A DNA stretch of 64,000 nucleotides from Amycolatopsis regifaucium. Its GTDB lineage: Bacteria > Actinomycetota > Actinomycetes > Mycobacteriales > Pseudonocardiaceae. The notes beneath the pieces are model-generated. The model was not told the origin of the DNA. It searched no databases and saw only the letters and a program-made list of their open reading frames with translations. The translations under genes and the position numbers were made by a program. Location: assembly GCF_001613935.1 (NCBI RefSeq), contig NZ_LQCI01000023.1, positions 62,001 to 126,000 of the forward strand. The letters run 5' to 3'. Of this stretch, positions 15,995 through 24,187 are shown piece after piece (position 1 is the stretch's first letter; every line of letters begins with the position of its first letter).

Positions 15995-17311
15995 GTGACC
16001 ACGCAGAACCGCGGCTCGATCGCGAAGGTCGTCAGCGCCAGCCTGATCGGCACGACGATCGAGTGGTACGACTTCTTCCTCTACACCTCCGCCGCGGCGC
16101 TGGTGTTCGGCAAATTGTTCTTTCCCGGCAACGATCCGCTGACCGGCACGTTGCTCGCGTTCCTCACCTACGCCGTCGGCTTCCTTGCCAGGCCCGTCGG
16201 CGGGCTCGTGTTCGGCCACTTCGGTGACCGGGTCGGCCGCAAAAAGCTGCTGGTGCTGAGCCTGCTGCTGATGGGCGGTTCCACCTGCGCGATGGGTGTC
16301 CTCCCGACGTACGCCGCCGTCGGTGTCCTGGCGCCGATCCTGCTGACGCTGTTGCGGTTGGTGCAGGGTTTCGCGCTCGGCGGCGAATGGGGCGGCGCGG
16401 TGCTGATCGTCTCCGAACACGGTGACGACGAACGCCGCGGGTTCTGGGCGTCGTGGCCGCAGTGTGGTGCCCCGGGCGGAAACCTGCTCGCGACGGCGGT
16501 CCTCGCGGTGCTCGCCGCGACGCAGTCGGACGAGGCTTTCCTCAGCTGGGGCTGGCGGCTCCCGTTCCTGCTGTCCGGTGTCCTCGTGGTGATCGGGCTG
16601 TGGATCCGGCTCGCGGTCAGCGAATCGCCGGTGTTCCTCGCCGCGCAGAAGAACCACAAGACCACTCAAGCCCCCGTCGTCGAGGTGTTCCGGAAGAGCT
16701 GGCGGGCGGTGCTGATCACGATCGGCTCGCGGATGGCGGAGAACGTTTCGTACTACGTGATCACCGCGTTCATCCTGGTTTACGTCACCACGGGACTGAG
16801 CCTGCCGAAATCGGCGGGGCTCAACGCGGTACTCATCGGTTCGGCCGTGCATTTCGTGACCATTCCCTTGTGGGGCATTCTTTCCGACCGGATCGGACGG
16901 CGCCCGGTCTATCTGTTCGGCGCGATCGGCATGGCGGTGTGGAGTTTCGTGTTCTTCGCGATGCTCGACACGAAGAATTCCGGCGTAATCATTCTCGCGG
17001 CGACCGTCGGGCTGGTCCTGCACGGCGCGATGTACGGGCCGCAGGCCGCGTTCTTCTCCGAACAGTTCCCGACGCGGGTCCGCTACACCGGCCTCTCGGT
17101 CGGTGGGCAGCTGTCGTCGATCGCGGCGGGTGCGGTGGCGCCGCTCGTCGCGGTCGCGTTGTTCAGGGAGTTCGGCAGCACGATCCCGGTCTCGCTCTAC
17201 GTCGTCGCGATGTGCGTGCTGACCGTCATCGCGCTGCTGGCCGCTCGTGAGACCAAGGGCGAGTCCCTGCACTCCGAAGTTCTTCCGGAGCGCGGTCACG
17301 TGCCAGCATGA
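15995..17311 (+). CDS. MHS-family MFS transporter, probable 3-hydroxybutyrate uptake
   Basis: 438 residues from GTG 15995 with AAAGGA upstream; a GTG at 15968 overlapping the bdhA stop is less likely. It has 12 predicted helices and the MHS landmarks IEWYDFFLYTS, GHFGDRVGRKKLL, GFALGGEWGGAVLI and WGILSDRIGRRPVY. MHS symporters bring in organic acids with protons. The placement between bdhA and the regulator suggests 3-hydroxybutyrate or a related short hydroxy acid as substrate; that is inference from context. It is the intact paralogue of the broken transporter gene at 8703. The stop overlaps the regulator start by 4 bp. Confidence 0.85.
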   Translation: MTTQNRGSIAKVVSASLIGTTIEWYDFFLYTSAAALVFGKLFFPGNDPLTGTLLAFLTYAVGFLARPVGGLVFGHFGDRVGRKKLLVLSLLLMGGSTCAMGVLPTYAAVGVLAPILLTLLRLVQGFALGGEWGGAVLIVSEHGDDERRGFWASWPQCGAPGGNLLATAVLAVLAATQSDEAFLSWGWRLPFLLSGVLVVIGLWIRLAVSESPVFLAAQKNHKTTQAPVVEVFRKSWRAVLITIGSRMAENVSYYVITAFILVYVTTGLSLPKSAGLNAVLIGSAVHFVTIPLWGILSDRIGRRPVYLFGAIGMAVWSFVFFAMLDTKNSGVIILAATVGLVLHGAMYGPQAAFFSEQFPTRVRYTGLSVGGQLSSIAAGAVAPLVAVALFREFGSTIPVSLYVVAMCVLTVIALLAARETKGESLHSEVLPERGHVPA

Positions 17312-19143
17312 GCTCTGTGGACGGATCCGCACAGTTGCGCCGGCTGCTCGAACTGCTCGCCTCCGGCGCGGGCAGCGAGCAGCTGGCGCACGTCCCGGTC
17401 GATCCGAAGGCCACCGAGCTGGCGTTGCGGATCCGGGACACCGTCGCCGAGCATCGGCGGCGCGAGGCGGAGCTGGCCGCGCTGTTCGACACGGCGAGCG
17501 ACCTCGCGCGGCTGGACGATCCGGACGCCGTCCTGCGGTCGATCGTGCGGCGCGCGCGGGCGTTGCTCGCCGTGGATGTCTCGTATCTCAGCCTCAACGA
17601 CGAGACCGAGGGCAACACCTACGTCCGCGTGACCGACGGGTCGGTTTCCGCGCTGTTCCAGGACATCGTGCTGGGGATGGGCGAGGGGCTCGGCGGACTG
17701 GTCGCGCAGACCGCGCGGCCGTACGCGACGGCGGATTACTTCAACGACAAGCGATTCCATCACACGTCGTCGATCGACACCGGCGTGCGCGACGAGGGCC
17801 TGACGGCGATCCTCGGGGTGCCGCTGGCGATCGGGAGCAAGGTCATCGGCGTCCTGTTCGCCTCGGACCGGACCACGCGGGAGTTCAGCCCGGAAGAGGT
17901 CGCGCTGCTGTCGTCACTGGCCGACCACGCGGCGATCACGCTGGACAACGCGCATCTGCTCGACGAGACGCGCCGCGCGGTCGCCGAGCTGAACGCCGCC
18001 AACGCGACGATCAGCGCGCACAACGACGCGATGCGCCGCGCCGAGGACGCGCACGACCGGCTGATGGATCTCGTGCTGCGCGGCGGTGACCTGGCCGAGG
18101 TCGCCGCCGCGGTCGCGGACGTGCTCGGCGGGGCCATCGCCGTCTACGACACCGACGGCGCCGTCCTGGCCCGGACCGGTGGGGATTCGACCCTCTCGCG
18201 AGCCGCCGTCTCGGCGTCCAGGGCGAGCGGACGCGCGGTGTCCACTGAGGACGGTTGGCTGTGCGCGGTCCAAGCGGGGCAAGAGTTCCTCGGCAGCCTG
18301 GTACTGGGCGGTGGACCGTCGCTCGGCGAGGCGGATCGACGGCTGTTCGAGCGGGCGGGCGTGGTCACCGCGGTCCTGCTCATGCAGCGGCGTTCCGTGG
18401 CTCGAGCCGAAGACGAGGTTCGCGGGGAATTGCTGTCGGACCTGCTCACCGCGCCCGGCCGCAATCCCGCGGCGTTGCTGGCGCGAGGACGTCGACTCGG
18501 GGTCGATTTGTCGGCACCACACGCGGTGCTGATCGCGCATTCCGACGACGTCTCCCGTCGGCGGCTGGCCATGGCCGCCGCCCGGCACGCCGACCTGGTC
18601 GGTGTCCACGCCGACGAGGTCGTCCTGCTGGTCCGTGGCGCGGATCCCGGTGCGCTGGCCCGATCGGTCGCCACCGAACTCACGTCCACGATGGACTGCG
18701 TGGTGACGGTGGGCGCGGCGGGCCCGGCCGACTCACCCCGCGCGCTGGCCGAGGCACACGCCGAAGCCGCGCGGTGTGTCGCGTCGCTGTTGGCCCTGGG
18801 GAGGGCCGGGGAGGGCGCGAGCATGGCCGACCTCGGCTTCGTCGGGCTGCTCCTGGGTGAACACGCCGATCTCGGCGCGTACGTGACGGCCACGATCGGC
18901 CCGGTGCTCGACTACGACGAACGCCGTGGCACGGATCTGATCGGCACCCTCCGGGCGTATTTCGCCTGCGGCGGCAACCTGACGCGCGCCAAAGACCTGC
19001 TCCACGTGCACGTCAACACCGTCGTGCAGCGGCTGGACCGCATCGCGTCGCTGCTGGGGGAGGAGTGGCAGGCGCCTGAGCGCGCGCTGGAACTCCAGCT
19101 CGCGCTCAGGCTGCACCGCCTCACCGATGACCGAAACGGATGA
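17308..19143 (+). CDS. GAF-domain PucR/CdaR-type transcriptional regulator
   Basis: 611 residues. An N-terminal helical part (to about 60) leads into a GAF sensor domain (about 60-215) with typical VLFASDRTTREFSPEEVALLSSLADHA pieces. A coiled linker follows (AVAELNAANATISAHNDAM), then a degenerate nucleotide-cyclase-like middle region. The C terminus is a PucR-type helix-turn-helix: TLRAYFACGGNLTRA followed by LHVHVNTVVQRLDRI. Such proteins activate catabolic operons in response to small ligands. It is the last gene of the bdhA operon and very likely regulates it and perhaps the two secreted esterases next door. Confidence 0.85.
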   Translation: MSSVDGSAQLRRLLELLASGAGSEQLAHVPVDPKATELALRIRDTVAEHRRREAELAALFDTASDLARLDDPDAVLRSIVRRARALLAVDVSYLSLNDETEGNTYVRVTDGSVSALFQDIVLGMGEGLGGLVAQTARPYATADYFNDKRFHHTSSIDTGVRDEGLTAILGVPLAIGSKVIGVLFASDRTTREFSPEEVALLSSLADHAAITLDNAHLLDETRRAVAELNAANATISAHNDAMRRAEDAHDRLMDLVLRGGDLAEVAAAVADVLGGAIAVYDTDGAVLARTGGDSTLSRAAVSASRASGRAVSTEDGWLCAVQAGQEFLGSLVLGGGPSLGEADRRLFERAGVVTAVLLMQRRSVARAEDEVRGELLSDLLTAPGRNPAALLARGRRLGVDLSAPHAVLIAHSDDVSRRRLAMAAARHADLVGVHADEVVLLVRGADPGALARSVATELTSTMDCVVTVGAAGPADSPRALAEAHAEAARCVASLLALGRAGEGASMADLGFVGLLLGEHADLGAYVTATIGPVLDYDERRGTDLIGTLRAYFACGGNLTRAKDLLHVHVNTVVQRLDRIASLLGEEWQAPERALELQLALRLHRLTDDRNG

Positions 19144-19165
19144 CCTCGTCGAAGTCACGGTGCGA

Positions 19166-20440
19166 TCAGCCTAGGGCGCAGGTGGTCGCGAGGTCACCGC
19201 TCGCGCGCGGGATCGTCGCCGAGGCGGGCGGCGCAACGCCGTCGAGCCAGCCTTCGAGTGCGGTGAACGCCGTCCGGAAACACGGACCGATGGGGCGCAG
19301 CCTGTCCGGGTACGCGTCGTACAGGCCGTCGACGTGGTTCCCGTCCACGATCCGGAAGTAGCGCTGCAGGCCCGCCCGGCCCTGCTCGGCGATCATCCGC
19401 TGGTAGACGTCGGAGTCGCGGGTGATCGGCAGGAGGGTGTCGAGGGTGCCGTGCAGGGTGATCAGCGGCTTGCCGATCCGGCCGGTGAGCGAGATCCGTT
19501 CGACCGCGCGGTGGACCGACGGCGGGCGAGCGTCGTAGTCGTAATCGGTGCCGGTGAACGCCGGATCGAATTCGGCCTGATAGATGCGCTGCGTCAGTCC
19601 CCAGTAGACGTCGTTGTGGTACTGCCACAAGAACTCCGAGCCTGGTGCGAAGCCGGCGTCGAGGATCTTTCGGTGCGCTGCCTCGGAACCGGCGGCGTAG
19701 GCGGGGTAGGCCTTGATGGCGGGCGGGAGGAAGGTGAACAGGTTCGGGCCGTCCTCGTGCCAGAGCGTGCCCTCCCAATCGATGCCGCCGTCGTAGAGCC
19801 ACGGCCGGTTCTCGAGTTGCCAGCGGACGAGGTAACCGCCGTTCGACATCCCGGCCGCGAGGGTGCGGCTCGGCAGGCGTCCGTAACGATGGGCCACGGC
19901 CGCTTTCGCGGCGATGGTCAGCTGCGTGACCCGCGAGTTCCACTCCGCGAGCGCGTCACCCGGGCGGCGTCCGTCGGTGTGAAAATCGGCGCCGGTGTTG
20001 CCCTTGTCGGTCGCGGCGAACGCGTAGCCCGCGGCGAGGACCTGGTCGCCGATCGCGCGGTCGTTCGCGTACTGCCGACGCACACCGGGGGAACCGGAGA
20101 CCACGAGGCCGCCGTTCCAGCGGTCGGGCAGGCGCAGCACGAACTGTGCGTCGTGGTTCCACCCGTGTGCCGTGTTGGCCGTGGACGTGTCCGGGAAATA
20201 GCCGTCGATCTGGATACCGGGAACACCCTTGGGCGCAGGAAATCCGGCCGACGTCAGGCCTGCCCAATCGGCTGGGACGGTGTGCCCGGTGGCCAGGGTT
20301 CCGGTGGTGGTCAGATCGTCCAAACAGGACAGGTGCTGCTTCACGGCCCCGGGAACGCGCACGTTCGCGCATCCGCTCGCCGCCGCTTCGGCGGGAGTGA
20401 TCAGGGCCAGCATCATCGCGAGGACCAGAATGAGCCGCAT
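19166..20440 (-). CDS. Secreted hydrolase resembling 3-hydroxybutyrate oligomer hydrolase / tannase family
   Basis: 424 residues from ATG 20440. A clear signal peptide (MRLILVLAMMLALITPAEA) directs it outside the cell. The lipase box is LAAGMSNGGYLVRW near residue 195, with oxyanion-type GGLVVSGSPGVRR upstream, an acid in LHGTLDTLLP and a His in DGNHVDGLYD. These place it with tannase/feruloyl-esterase-like and 3HB-oligomer hydrolases. The divergent neighbour is a PHB-depolymerase-type esterase and bdhA is nearby, so hydrolysis of hydroxybutyrate oligomers is the favoured role. It converges on the regulator with only 22 bp between stops. Confidence 0.7.
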   Translation of the reverse strand: MRLILVLAMMLALITPAEAAASGCANVRVPGAVKQHLSCLDDLTTTGTLATGHTVPADWAGLTSAGFPAPKGVPGIQIDGYFPDTSTANTAHGWNHDAQFVLRLPDRWNGGLVVSGSPGVRRQYANDRAIGDQVLAAGYAFAATDKGNTGADFHTDGRRPGDALAEWNSRVTQLTIAAKAAVAHRYGRLPSRTLAAGMSNGGYLVRWQLENRPWLYDGGIDWEGTLWHEDGPNLFTFLPPAIKAYPAYAAGSEAAHRKILDAGFAPGSEFLWQYHNDVYWGLTQRIYQAEFDPAFTGTDYDYDARPPSVHRAVERISLTGRIGKPLITLHGTLDTLLPITRDSDVYQRMIAEQGRAGLQRYFRIVDGNHVDGLYDAYPDRLRPIGPCFRTAFTALEGWLDGVAPPASATIPRASGDLATTCALG

Positions 20441-20555
20441 CGGCCGACGGTAAGCAGGTCTCTTCCGGATCGGTACCCGGGGTGACCACACAAAACGGGT
20501 CGCCGCTGTGGTGGTCCGCCACGTGGAAAATCCGAGGGCGGCGGTTTGGCCTCGG

Positions 20556-21413
20556 ATGATGCGAAAACTCCTCATCGGCGCGGTGGTTTCGACATTGGCC
20601 CTACTATTCCCGGCTCCGGCGCAGGCGGCGACGATCCGCCCCGTGACCGGGTTCGGGAGCAATCCCGGTGCGTTGCGGATGTTCGAATACGTCCCCGACG
20701 GGCTGCCGTCCGGACGTCCGGTGGTCGTCGTGCTGCACGGCTGCACCCAGGACGCCGCCGGATACGCGCGTGGCTCCGGCTGGATCGGACTCGCGGACCG
20801 CTTGCGGTTCGAGCTCGTTCTGCCGGAACAGGTTTCGGCGAACAACTTCAACAAGTGCTTCAACTGGTTCCAGTCAGGGGACATCAAGCGCGGCTCCGGG
20901 GAAGCGGAATCGATCGCGCAGATGGCGCGCTCCGCGGCCGGAAGCCGGACCTACGTGACCGGACTGTCGGCGGGCGGGGCGATGACCTCGGTGCTGCTCG
21001 CGGCGTATCCGGAACTGTTCGCGGGCGGCGGTGTCGTGGCGGGTTTGCCGTACGGCTGCGCGACTTCGATGATCGACGCGTACCCGTGCATGAATCCCGG
21101 CAAGGATCTGACGCCGAAGCAGTGGGGCGACAAGGTGCGTGCCGCGGGCACGGGGTCGCGTTCGCCGGTCAGTGTCTGGCACGGGACCGCGGACTACACG
21201 GTCGCCCCGATGAACATGCGCGAGCTTTCCGAGCAGTGGAGCGACGTCGGGGCCGCCGTCGACACGCACGCGATCAACGGGATGGGCCACGGTCAGCCGA
21301 TCGCGCCCGGGTCCGGATGCGGTCAGGCCGGGCCGTACCTGCTCGACGTCGGCGTGTGCGCGGCGGGAGAACTCGCGGCGAAGTGGCGGCTAGGCGAGGA
21401 CGGCGTCCAGTAG
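20556..21413 (+). CDS. Secreted PHB-depolymerase-type esterase (LpqC-like)
   Basis: 285 residues; signal peptide MRKLLIGAVVSTLALL...AQA at the N terminus. The esterase_PHB family is marked by VVVLHGCTQDAAGYA, the following NWFQSGDIKRGSGEAESI, the lipase box VTGLSAGGAMTSV, an acidic residue in VWHGTADYTVAP and the His in GMGHGQPI. Several Cys are suitably placed for disulfides. It should cleave short-chain PHB or similar polyester/aryl esters outside the cell. It diverges from the oligomer-hydrolase-like gene over a 115-bp promoter region. Its last 24 bp overlap the convergent arsR-type gene. Confidence 0.82.
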   Translation: MMRKLLIGAVVSTLALLFPAPAQAATIRPVTGFGSNPGALRMFEYVPDGLPSGRPVVVVLHGCTQDAAGYARGSGWIGLADRLRFELVLPEQVSANNFNKCFNWFQSGDIKRGSGEAESIAQMARSAAGSRTYVTGLSAGGAMTSVLLAAYPELFAGGGVVAGLPYGCATSMIDAYPCMNPGKDLTPKQWGDKVRAAGTGSRSPVSVWHGTADYTVAPMNMRELSEQWSDVGAAVDTHAINGMGHGQPIAPGSGCGQAGPYLLDVGVCAAGELAAKWRLGEDGVQ

Positions 21414-21695
21414 ACCTGGGAACCGCTCGTGGATGTCCTCGGTCCGTAGTTCGACCCAGCGGGTCCGGCCTTCGACGAACGTCGTCGTCAGGCCGGCCTC
21501 GCGCAGGACCTTCCAGTGGTGGGAGAGCGTCGGCGCGCTGATCTCGACGTCGTACTCGGTGACGGCGCAGCTTCGCGGCGAAGGATTGCTTCGCAGGGCA
21601 CGGATCAGCTCCAGGCGAACCGGATCCGCGAGCGCCTGGAGCACCGCCACGATCTGGATCTCCTCGGTCGCCGGTTGCGGCAGCGTGCTGCTCAC
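21390..21695 (-). CDS. ArsR-family HTH repressor
   Basis: 101 residues from a GTG with GGAG four bases upstream. Winged-helix ArsR fold: VLQALADPVRLELIRAL (helices 1-2) and SAPTLSHHWKVLREAGLTTT (recognition helix), then the wing VEGRTRWVELR. There is no CxC metal site in helix 3, so it likely responds to an organic ligand rather than a metal. It diverges from an MFS efflux gene across 51 bp that contain a repeated CATC-R-AATGATC motif, so it probably represses both. Its 3' end overlaps the PHB-esterase gene by 24 bp. Confidence 0.85.
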   Translation of the reverse strand: MSSTLPQPATEEIQIVAVLQALADPVRLELIRALRSNPSPRSCAVTEYDVEISAPTLSHHWKVLREAGLTTTFVEGRTRWVELRTEDIHERFPGLLDAVLA

Positions 21696-21717
21696 TTCAC
21701 TCCAACTGTTTGACAGC

Positions 21718-21774
21718 CATCGAATGATCCGGCCACTATACCTCTCATGACGATTCGACGATCATCAAATGATC
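21718..21774. promoter_or_regulatory. Direct repeats CATC(G/A)AATGATC, candidate ArsR operator
   Basis: CATCGAATGATC at 21718-21729 and CATCAAATGATC at 21763-21774 differ at one base, and both are followed by (C)GGC. Each is close to an inverted repeat (ATC-N-AATGAT). One copy sits in the arsR/MFS intergenic region and the other inside the first codons of the MFS gene, flanking a TATA-like -10 sequence at about 21737. Confidence 0.5.
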
Positions 21775-22916
21775 GGCTCGCTCTGGGGGCTCTTCTGATA
21801 CTCGCCGTCGGTACCTTCACCGTCGGCACGGATGGGTTCGTCATGAACGGGCTGCTGCCTGCCATTGCCGCCGACCTGCGTGTTTCCGAAGCCGTCGCGG
21901 GCCAGCTGACCACCGTCTTCGCGGTGACCTACGCGGTCTCGTCGCCGCTCATCGCGGCGTTCACCGGACGGCTGGACCGGCGCTGGGTGCTCGGGGCCGG
22001 GATGGTGCTGTTCACGATCGGCATGGCCGGTCAGGCGCTCGGCGACACGTTCGCCGTGGTCGCCGTCGCTCGCGTGCTGGCCGCACTGGGGGCCGCCGCG
22101 TTCCAATCCAACGCTTACGTTCTCGCCGGTGCGCTGGCGTCGGACGAACGCCGGGGCCGCGCGCTGGCCACGGTCTCCAACGGGATGAGCGTTTCGATGG
22201 TGCTCGGCGTGCCGATCGGGGTGCTGGCCGGCAACTGGTTCGGCTGGCGCGCGGTGATGTGGGGGATCGGCGCGGTGGCGCTGATCGTGATGCTGCTCGT
22301 GCCGCTTCTGCCGGGAGTCCGGATGCCGACGGTGTCGTTGCGCGACAGGCTCGCCGTCGTCGGGCGGCCGCCGATCGTGCGCGTGCTCGGCGTGAGCGTT
22401 CTCGGCACCGCCGCGGGCTTCGCGGCCTTCGTGTACCTGCCGGTGCTGGTCGCGCCGGTGGCGGCGGGCGCGATGATCTCGTGGCTGCTCGTCGGTTTCG
22501 GGATCGGGCAGATCGTGGGCAACGCCTTCGCCGGCCGGGCCACCGACTCGCTCGGTTCCGCACGAGTCCGCTCGATTTCGCTCATCGGCACGGCGGTGAC
22601 GTTCGCGCTGCTGGACGTCGCCGTGCTGAGCCTGCCCGGCTCGCTGGTCCTGGCGCTGGCTTCGGGGGTGTTCGGCGGAATGCTGATGGTGCCGCAGCAG
22701 CACCGGTTGTTCTCGCTGGCGCCTGACGCGCCGACGGTCGCCTTGGGACTCAACGGTTCCGCCATCTACGGCGGCGGTGCCCTCGGTGCCGCGCTGGGCG
22801 GGGTCGTCCTGTCGTCGGCGGGCGTGTGGTGGATTGGTCCCGTGGCCGCCTTCGTCGCTCTGCTCGCCTTCGCGCTTTCGCTGCCTTCGCGCACGCGGGT
22901 GGCCCAGCCCGCCTGA
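21747..22916 (+). CDS. MFS efflux transporter (DHA1, AraJ/CmlA-like)
   Basis: 389 residues with 12 predicted helices. Motif A is GRLDRRWVLGAG after helix 2, and the helix 1 signature is FTVGTDGFVMNGLLPAIAADL, common to AraJ/CmlA-type drug or sugar exporters. The motif C region VSMVLGVPIGVLAGNW in helix 5 is typical of 12-helix exporters. Divergent transcription from an ArsR-type repressor suggests inducible efflux of a toxic or signalling compound; the substrate cannot be predicted. It is followed by a long palindrome before the convergent NiCoT gene. Confidence 0.85.
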   Translation: MTIRRSSNDRLALGALLILAVGTFTVGTDGFVMNGLLPAIAADLRVSEAVAGQLTTVFAVTYAVSSPLIAAFTGRLDRRWVLGAGMVLFTIGMAGQALGDTFAVVAVARVLAALGAAAFQSNAYVLAGALASDERRGRALATVSNGMSVSMVLGVPIGVLAGNWFGWRAVMWGIGAVALIVMLLVPLLPGVRMPTVSLRDRLAVVGRPPIVRVLGVSVLGTAAGFAAFVYLPVLVAPVAAGAMISWLLVGFGIGQIVGNAFAGRATDSLGSARVRSISLIGTAVTFALLDVAVLSLPGSLVLALASGVFGGMLMVPQQHRLFSLAPDAPTVALGLNGSAIYGGGALGAALGGVVLSSAGVWWIGPVAAFVALLAFALSLPSRTRVAQPA

Positions 22917-22927
22917 TCAAAAGTGAT

Positions 22928-22992
22928 AGCAAGGGACCTTTGCTATCGTTAGCGTAGGTACGCTAAGTAAGTGACAGCAACGGTCCCTTGCT
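22928..22992. repeat. 65-bp interrupted palindrome with 5-7-5 arms, relative of the 17-13-17 family
   Basis: Arms AGCAAGGGACCTTTGCT (22928-22944) and AGCAACGGTCCCTTGCT (22976-22992) pair with one mismatch. Like the ATGAA...TTCAT family each arm is 17 bp with 5-bp complementary ends (AGCAA...TTGCT) around 7 bp. The 31-bp centre contains its own palindrome, TTAGCGTAGGTACGCTAA. It lies between convergent genes, so a bidirectional terminator is likely. Confidence 0.75.
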
Positions 22993-23013
22993 CTCTTTCC
23001 GCAGGTCAGGGGC

Positions 23014-24117
23014 CTACTTCACGGAAAGCCGGGCCGACCAACGCTCCTCGATACGCGCGAAGCGCCATACGAGGAGCGCGAAGAGCCACGTAAGCACGAA
23101 CAGTGCTACGACCGCGTAGCCGACGTAATCAAGACTCAGCGCCCCGATCGCCGCGAGCGGTCCGGTCGTGATGCCGAAGCGTTCGGCGATGATCGAGATG
23201 ATCTCGATCGTTCCGATCAGCAGCGCTACCGCGACAGAAAGCGCCGTCACCGTGAGGTTGTAGTAGATCTTCCGCACCGGCTTCGCGAAGGCCCAGCCGT
23301 ACGCGTAGTTCATGAAGCAACCATCGGCGGTGTCGAACAGCGTCATTCCCGCGGCGAATAGGATCGGCAGCACCAGGATCGCGTACCAGGGCAGGGAAAA
23401 CGCGGCCGCGCCGCCGGCGAGCACCAGCAGGCTGATCTCGGTCGCGGTGTCGAAGCCGAGGCCGAACAGCACGCCGATGGGATAGATGTGCCAGGGCTTG
23501 CGCACGGCTTTCGTCGCGCCACGGAGCAATCGGTTCATGAAGCCGCGGTTGTCGAGCTGCCGTTCCAGCGCCGCTTCGTCGAACTCGCCCCGCCGCATCC
23601 GCCGGAACACCTTCACGATGCCGACCAGCACCACCAGGTTCATGATCCCGATGACGTACAGGAACGCCGCCGAAACGGACGTCCCGATCAGCCCGGTCGC
23701 CTTGTGCAACGCCGACGAGTCGTCCTCGACCGCGCCGGCGAGCGCGCGGACGCCGAGCGGCAGCAGCAGGCACAGGAGGAAGACGATCGTGGAATGGCCC
23801 AGGGAGAACCAAAAACCCACCGAAAGCGGCCGCTGACCCTCGGCCATCAGTTTGCGGGTGGTGTTGTCGATGGCGGCGATGTGGTCCGCGTCGAACGCGT
23901 GCCGCGTCCCGAGCACGAAAGCGGTCACGCCGAGGCCGATCCCGAAAGCGCCCGTGGCGCCGAGCTCATAGTTGCGCGGCGCCACGAAAAGCGTCAGGAC
24001 CCCCCAGCCCACGACGTTGAGCAGCAGGATGAATCCGGCCATTCCGGCCACGGACGCCCGTTCGCGTCGCGTGAGCGCGAGGCGTCGGGATGAACGGGTT
24101 CGTCCGCCGGTGCTCAT
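23014..24117 (-). CDS. NiCoT family nickel/cobalt transporter (HoxN/NixA type)
   Basis: 367 residues from ATG 24117. Eight predicted helices and all NiCoT signatures: RHAFDADHIAAIDN in helix 2 (metal-binding His/Asp), SLGHSTIVFL in helix 3, LGFDTATEISL in helix 5 and GMTLFDTADGCFMNYAY in helix 6. The protein imports Ni2+ and/or Co2+ with high affinity for metalloenzymes or cobalamin. No cobalamin riboswitch is recognisable upstream; only a short inverted repeat is seen in the leader. It is separate from murQ upstream by about 70 bp on the same strand. Confidence 0.92.
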   Translation of the reverse strand: MSTGGRTRSSRRLALTRRERASVAGMAGFILLLNVVGWGVLTLFVAPRNYELGATGAFGIGLGVTAFVLGTRHAFDADHIAAIDNTTRKLMAEGQRPLSVGFWFSLGHSTIVFLLCLLLPLGVRALAGAVEDDSSALHKATGLIGTSVSAAFLYVIGIMNLVVLVGIVKVFRRMRRGEFDEAALERQLDNRGFMNRLLRGATKAVRKPWHIYPIGVLFGLGFDTATEISLLVLAGGAAAFSLPWYAILVLPILFAAGMTLFDTADGCFMNYAYGWAFAKPVRKIYYNLTVTALSVAVALLIGTIEIISIIAERFGITTGPLAAIGALSLDYVGYAVVALFVLTWLFALLVWRFARIEERWSARLSVK

Positions 24118-24128
24118 GACCACCCGAC

Positions 24129-24151
24129 CTCTCAGTCGCAATACCTGAGAG
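24129..24151. promoter_or_regulatory. Inverted repeat CTCTCAG-N9-CTGAGAG upstream of the NiCoT gene
   Basis: Perfect 7-bp arms separated by nine bases, ending about 12 bp upstream of the transporter start codon. It could act as an operator or a small leader hairpin. It does not match the NikR operator pattern. Confidence 0.35.
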
Positions 24152-24187
24152 CCTAAGCAGATGAGCAGATGATGGGCAATCGGTGGT

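Noticed and set aside
24118..24187. Cobalamin or nickel riboswitch before the NiCoT gene
   Set aside because: Too short and lacking the conserved B12-box; only a 7-bp inverted repeat is present.
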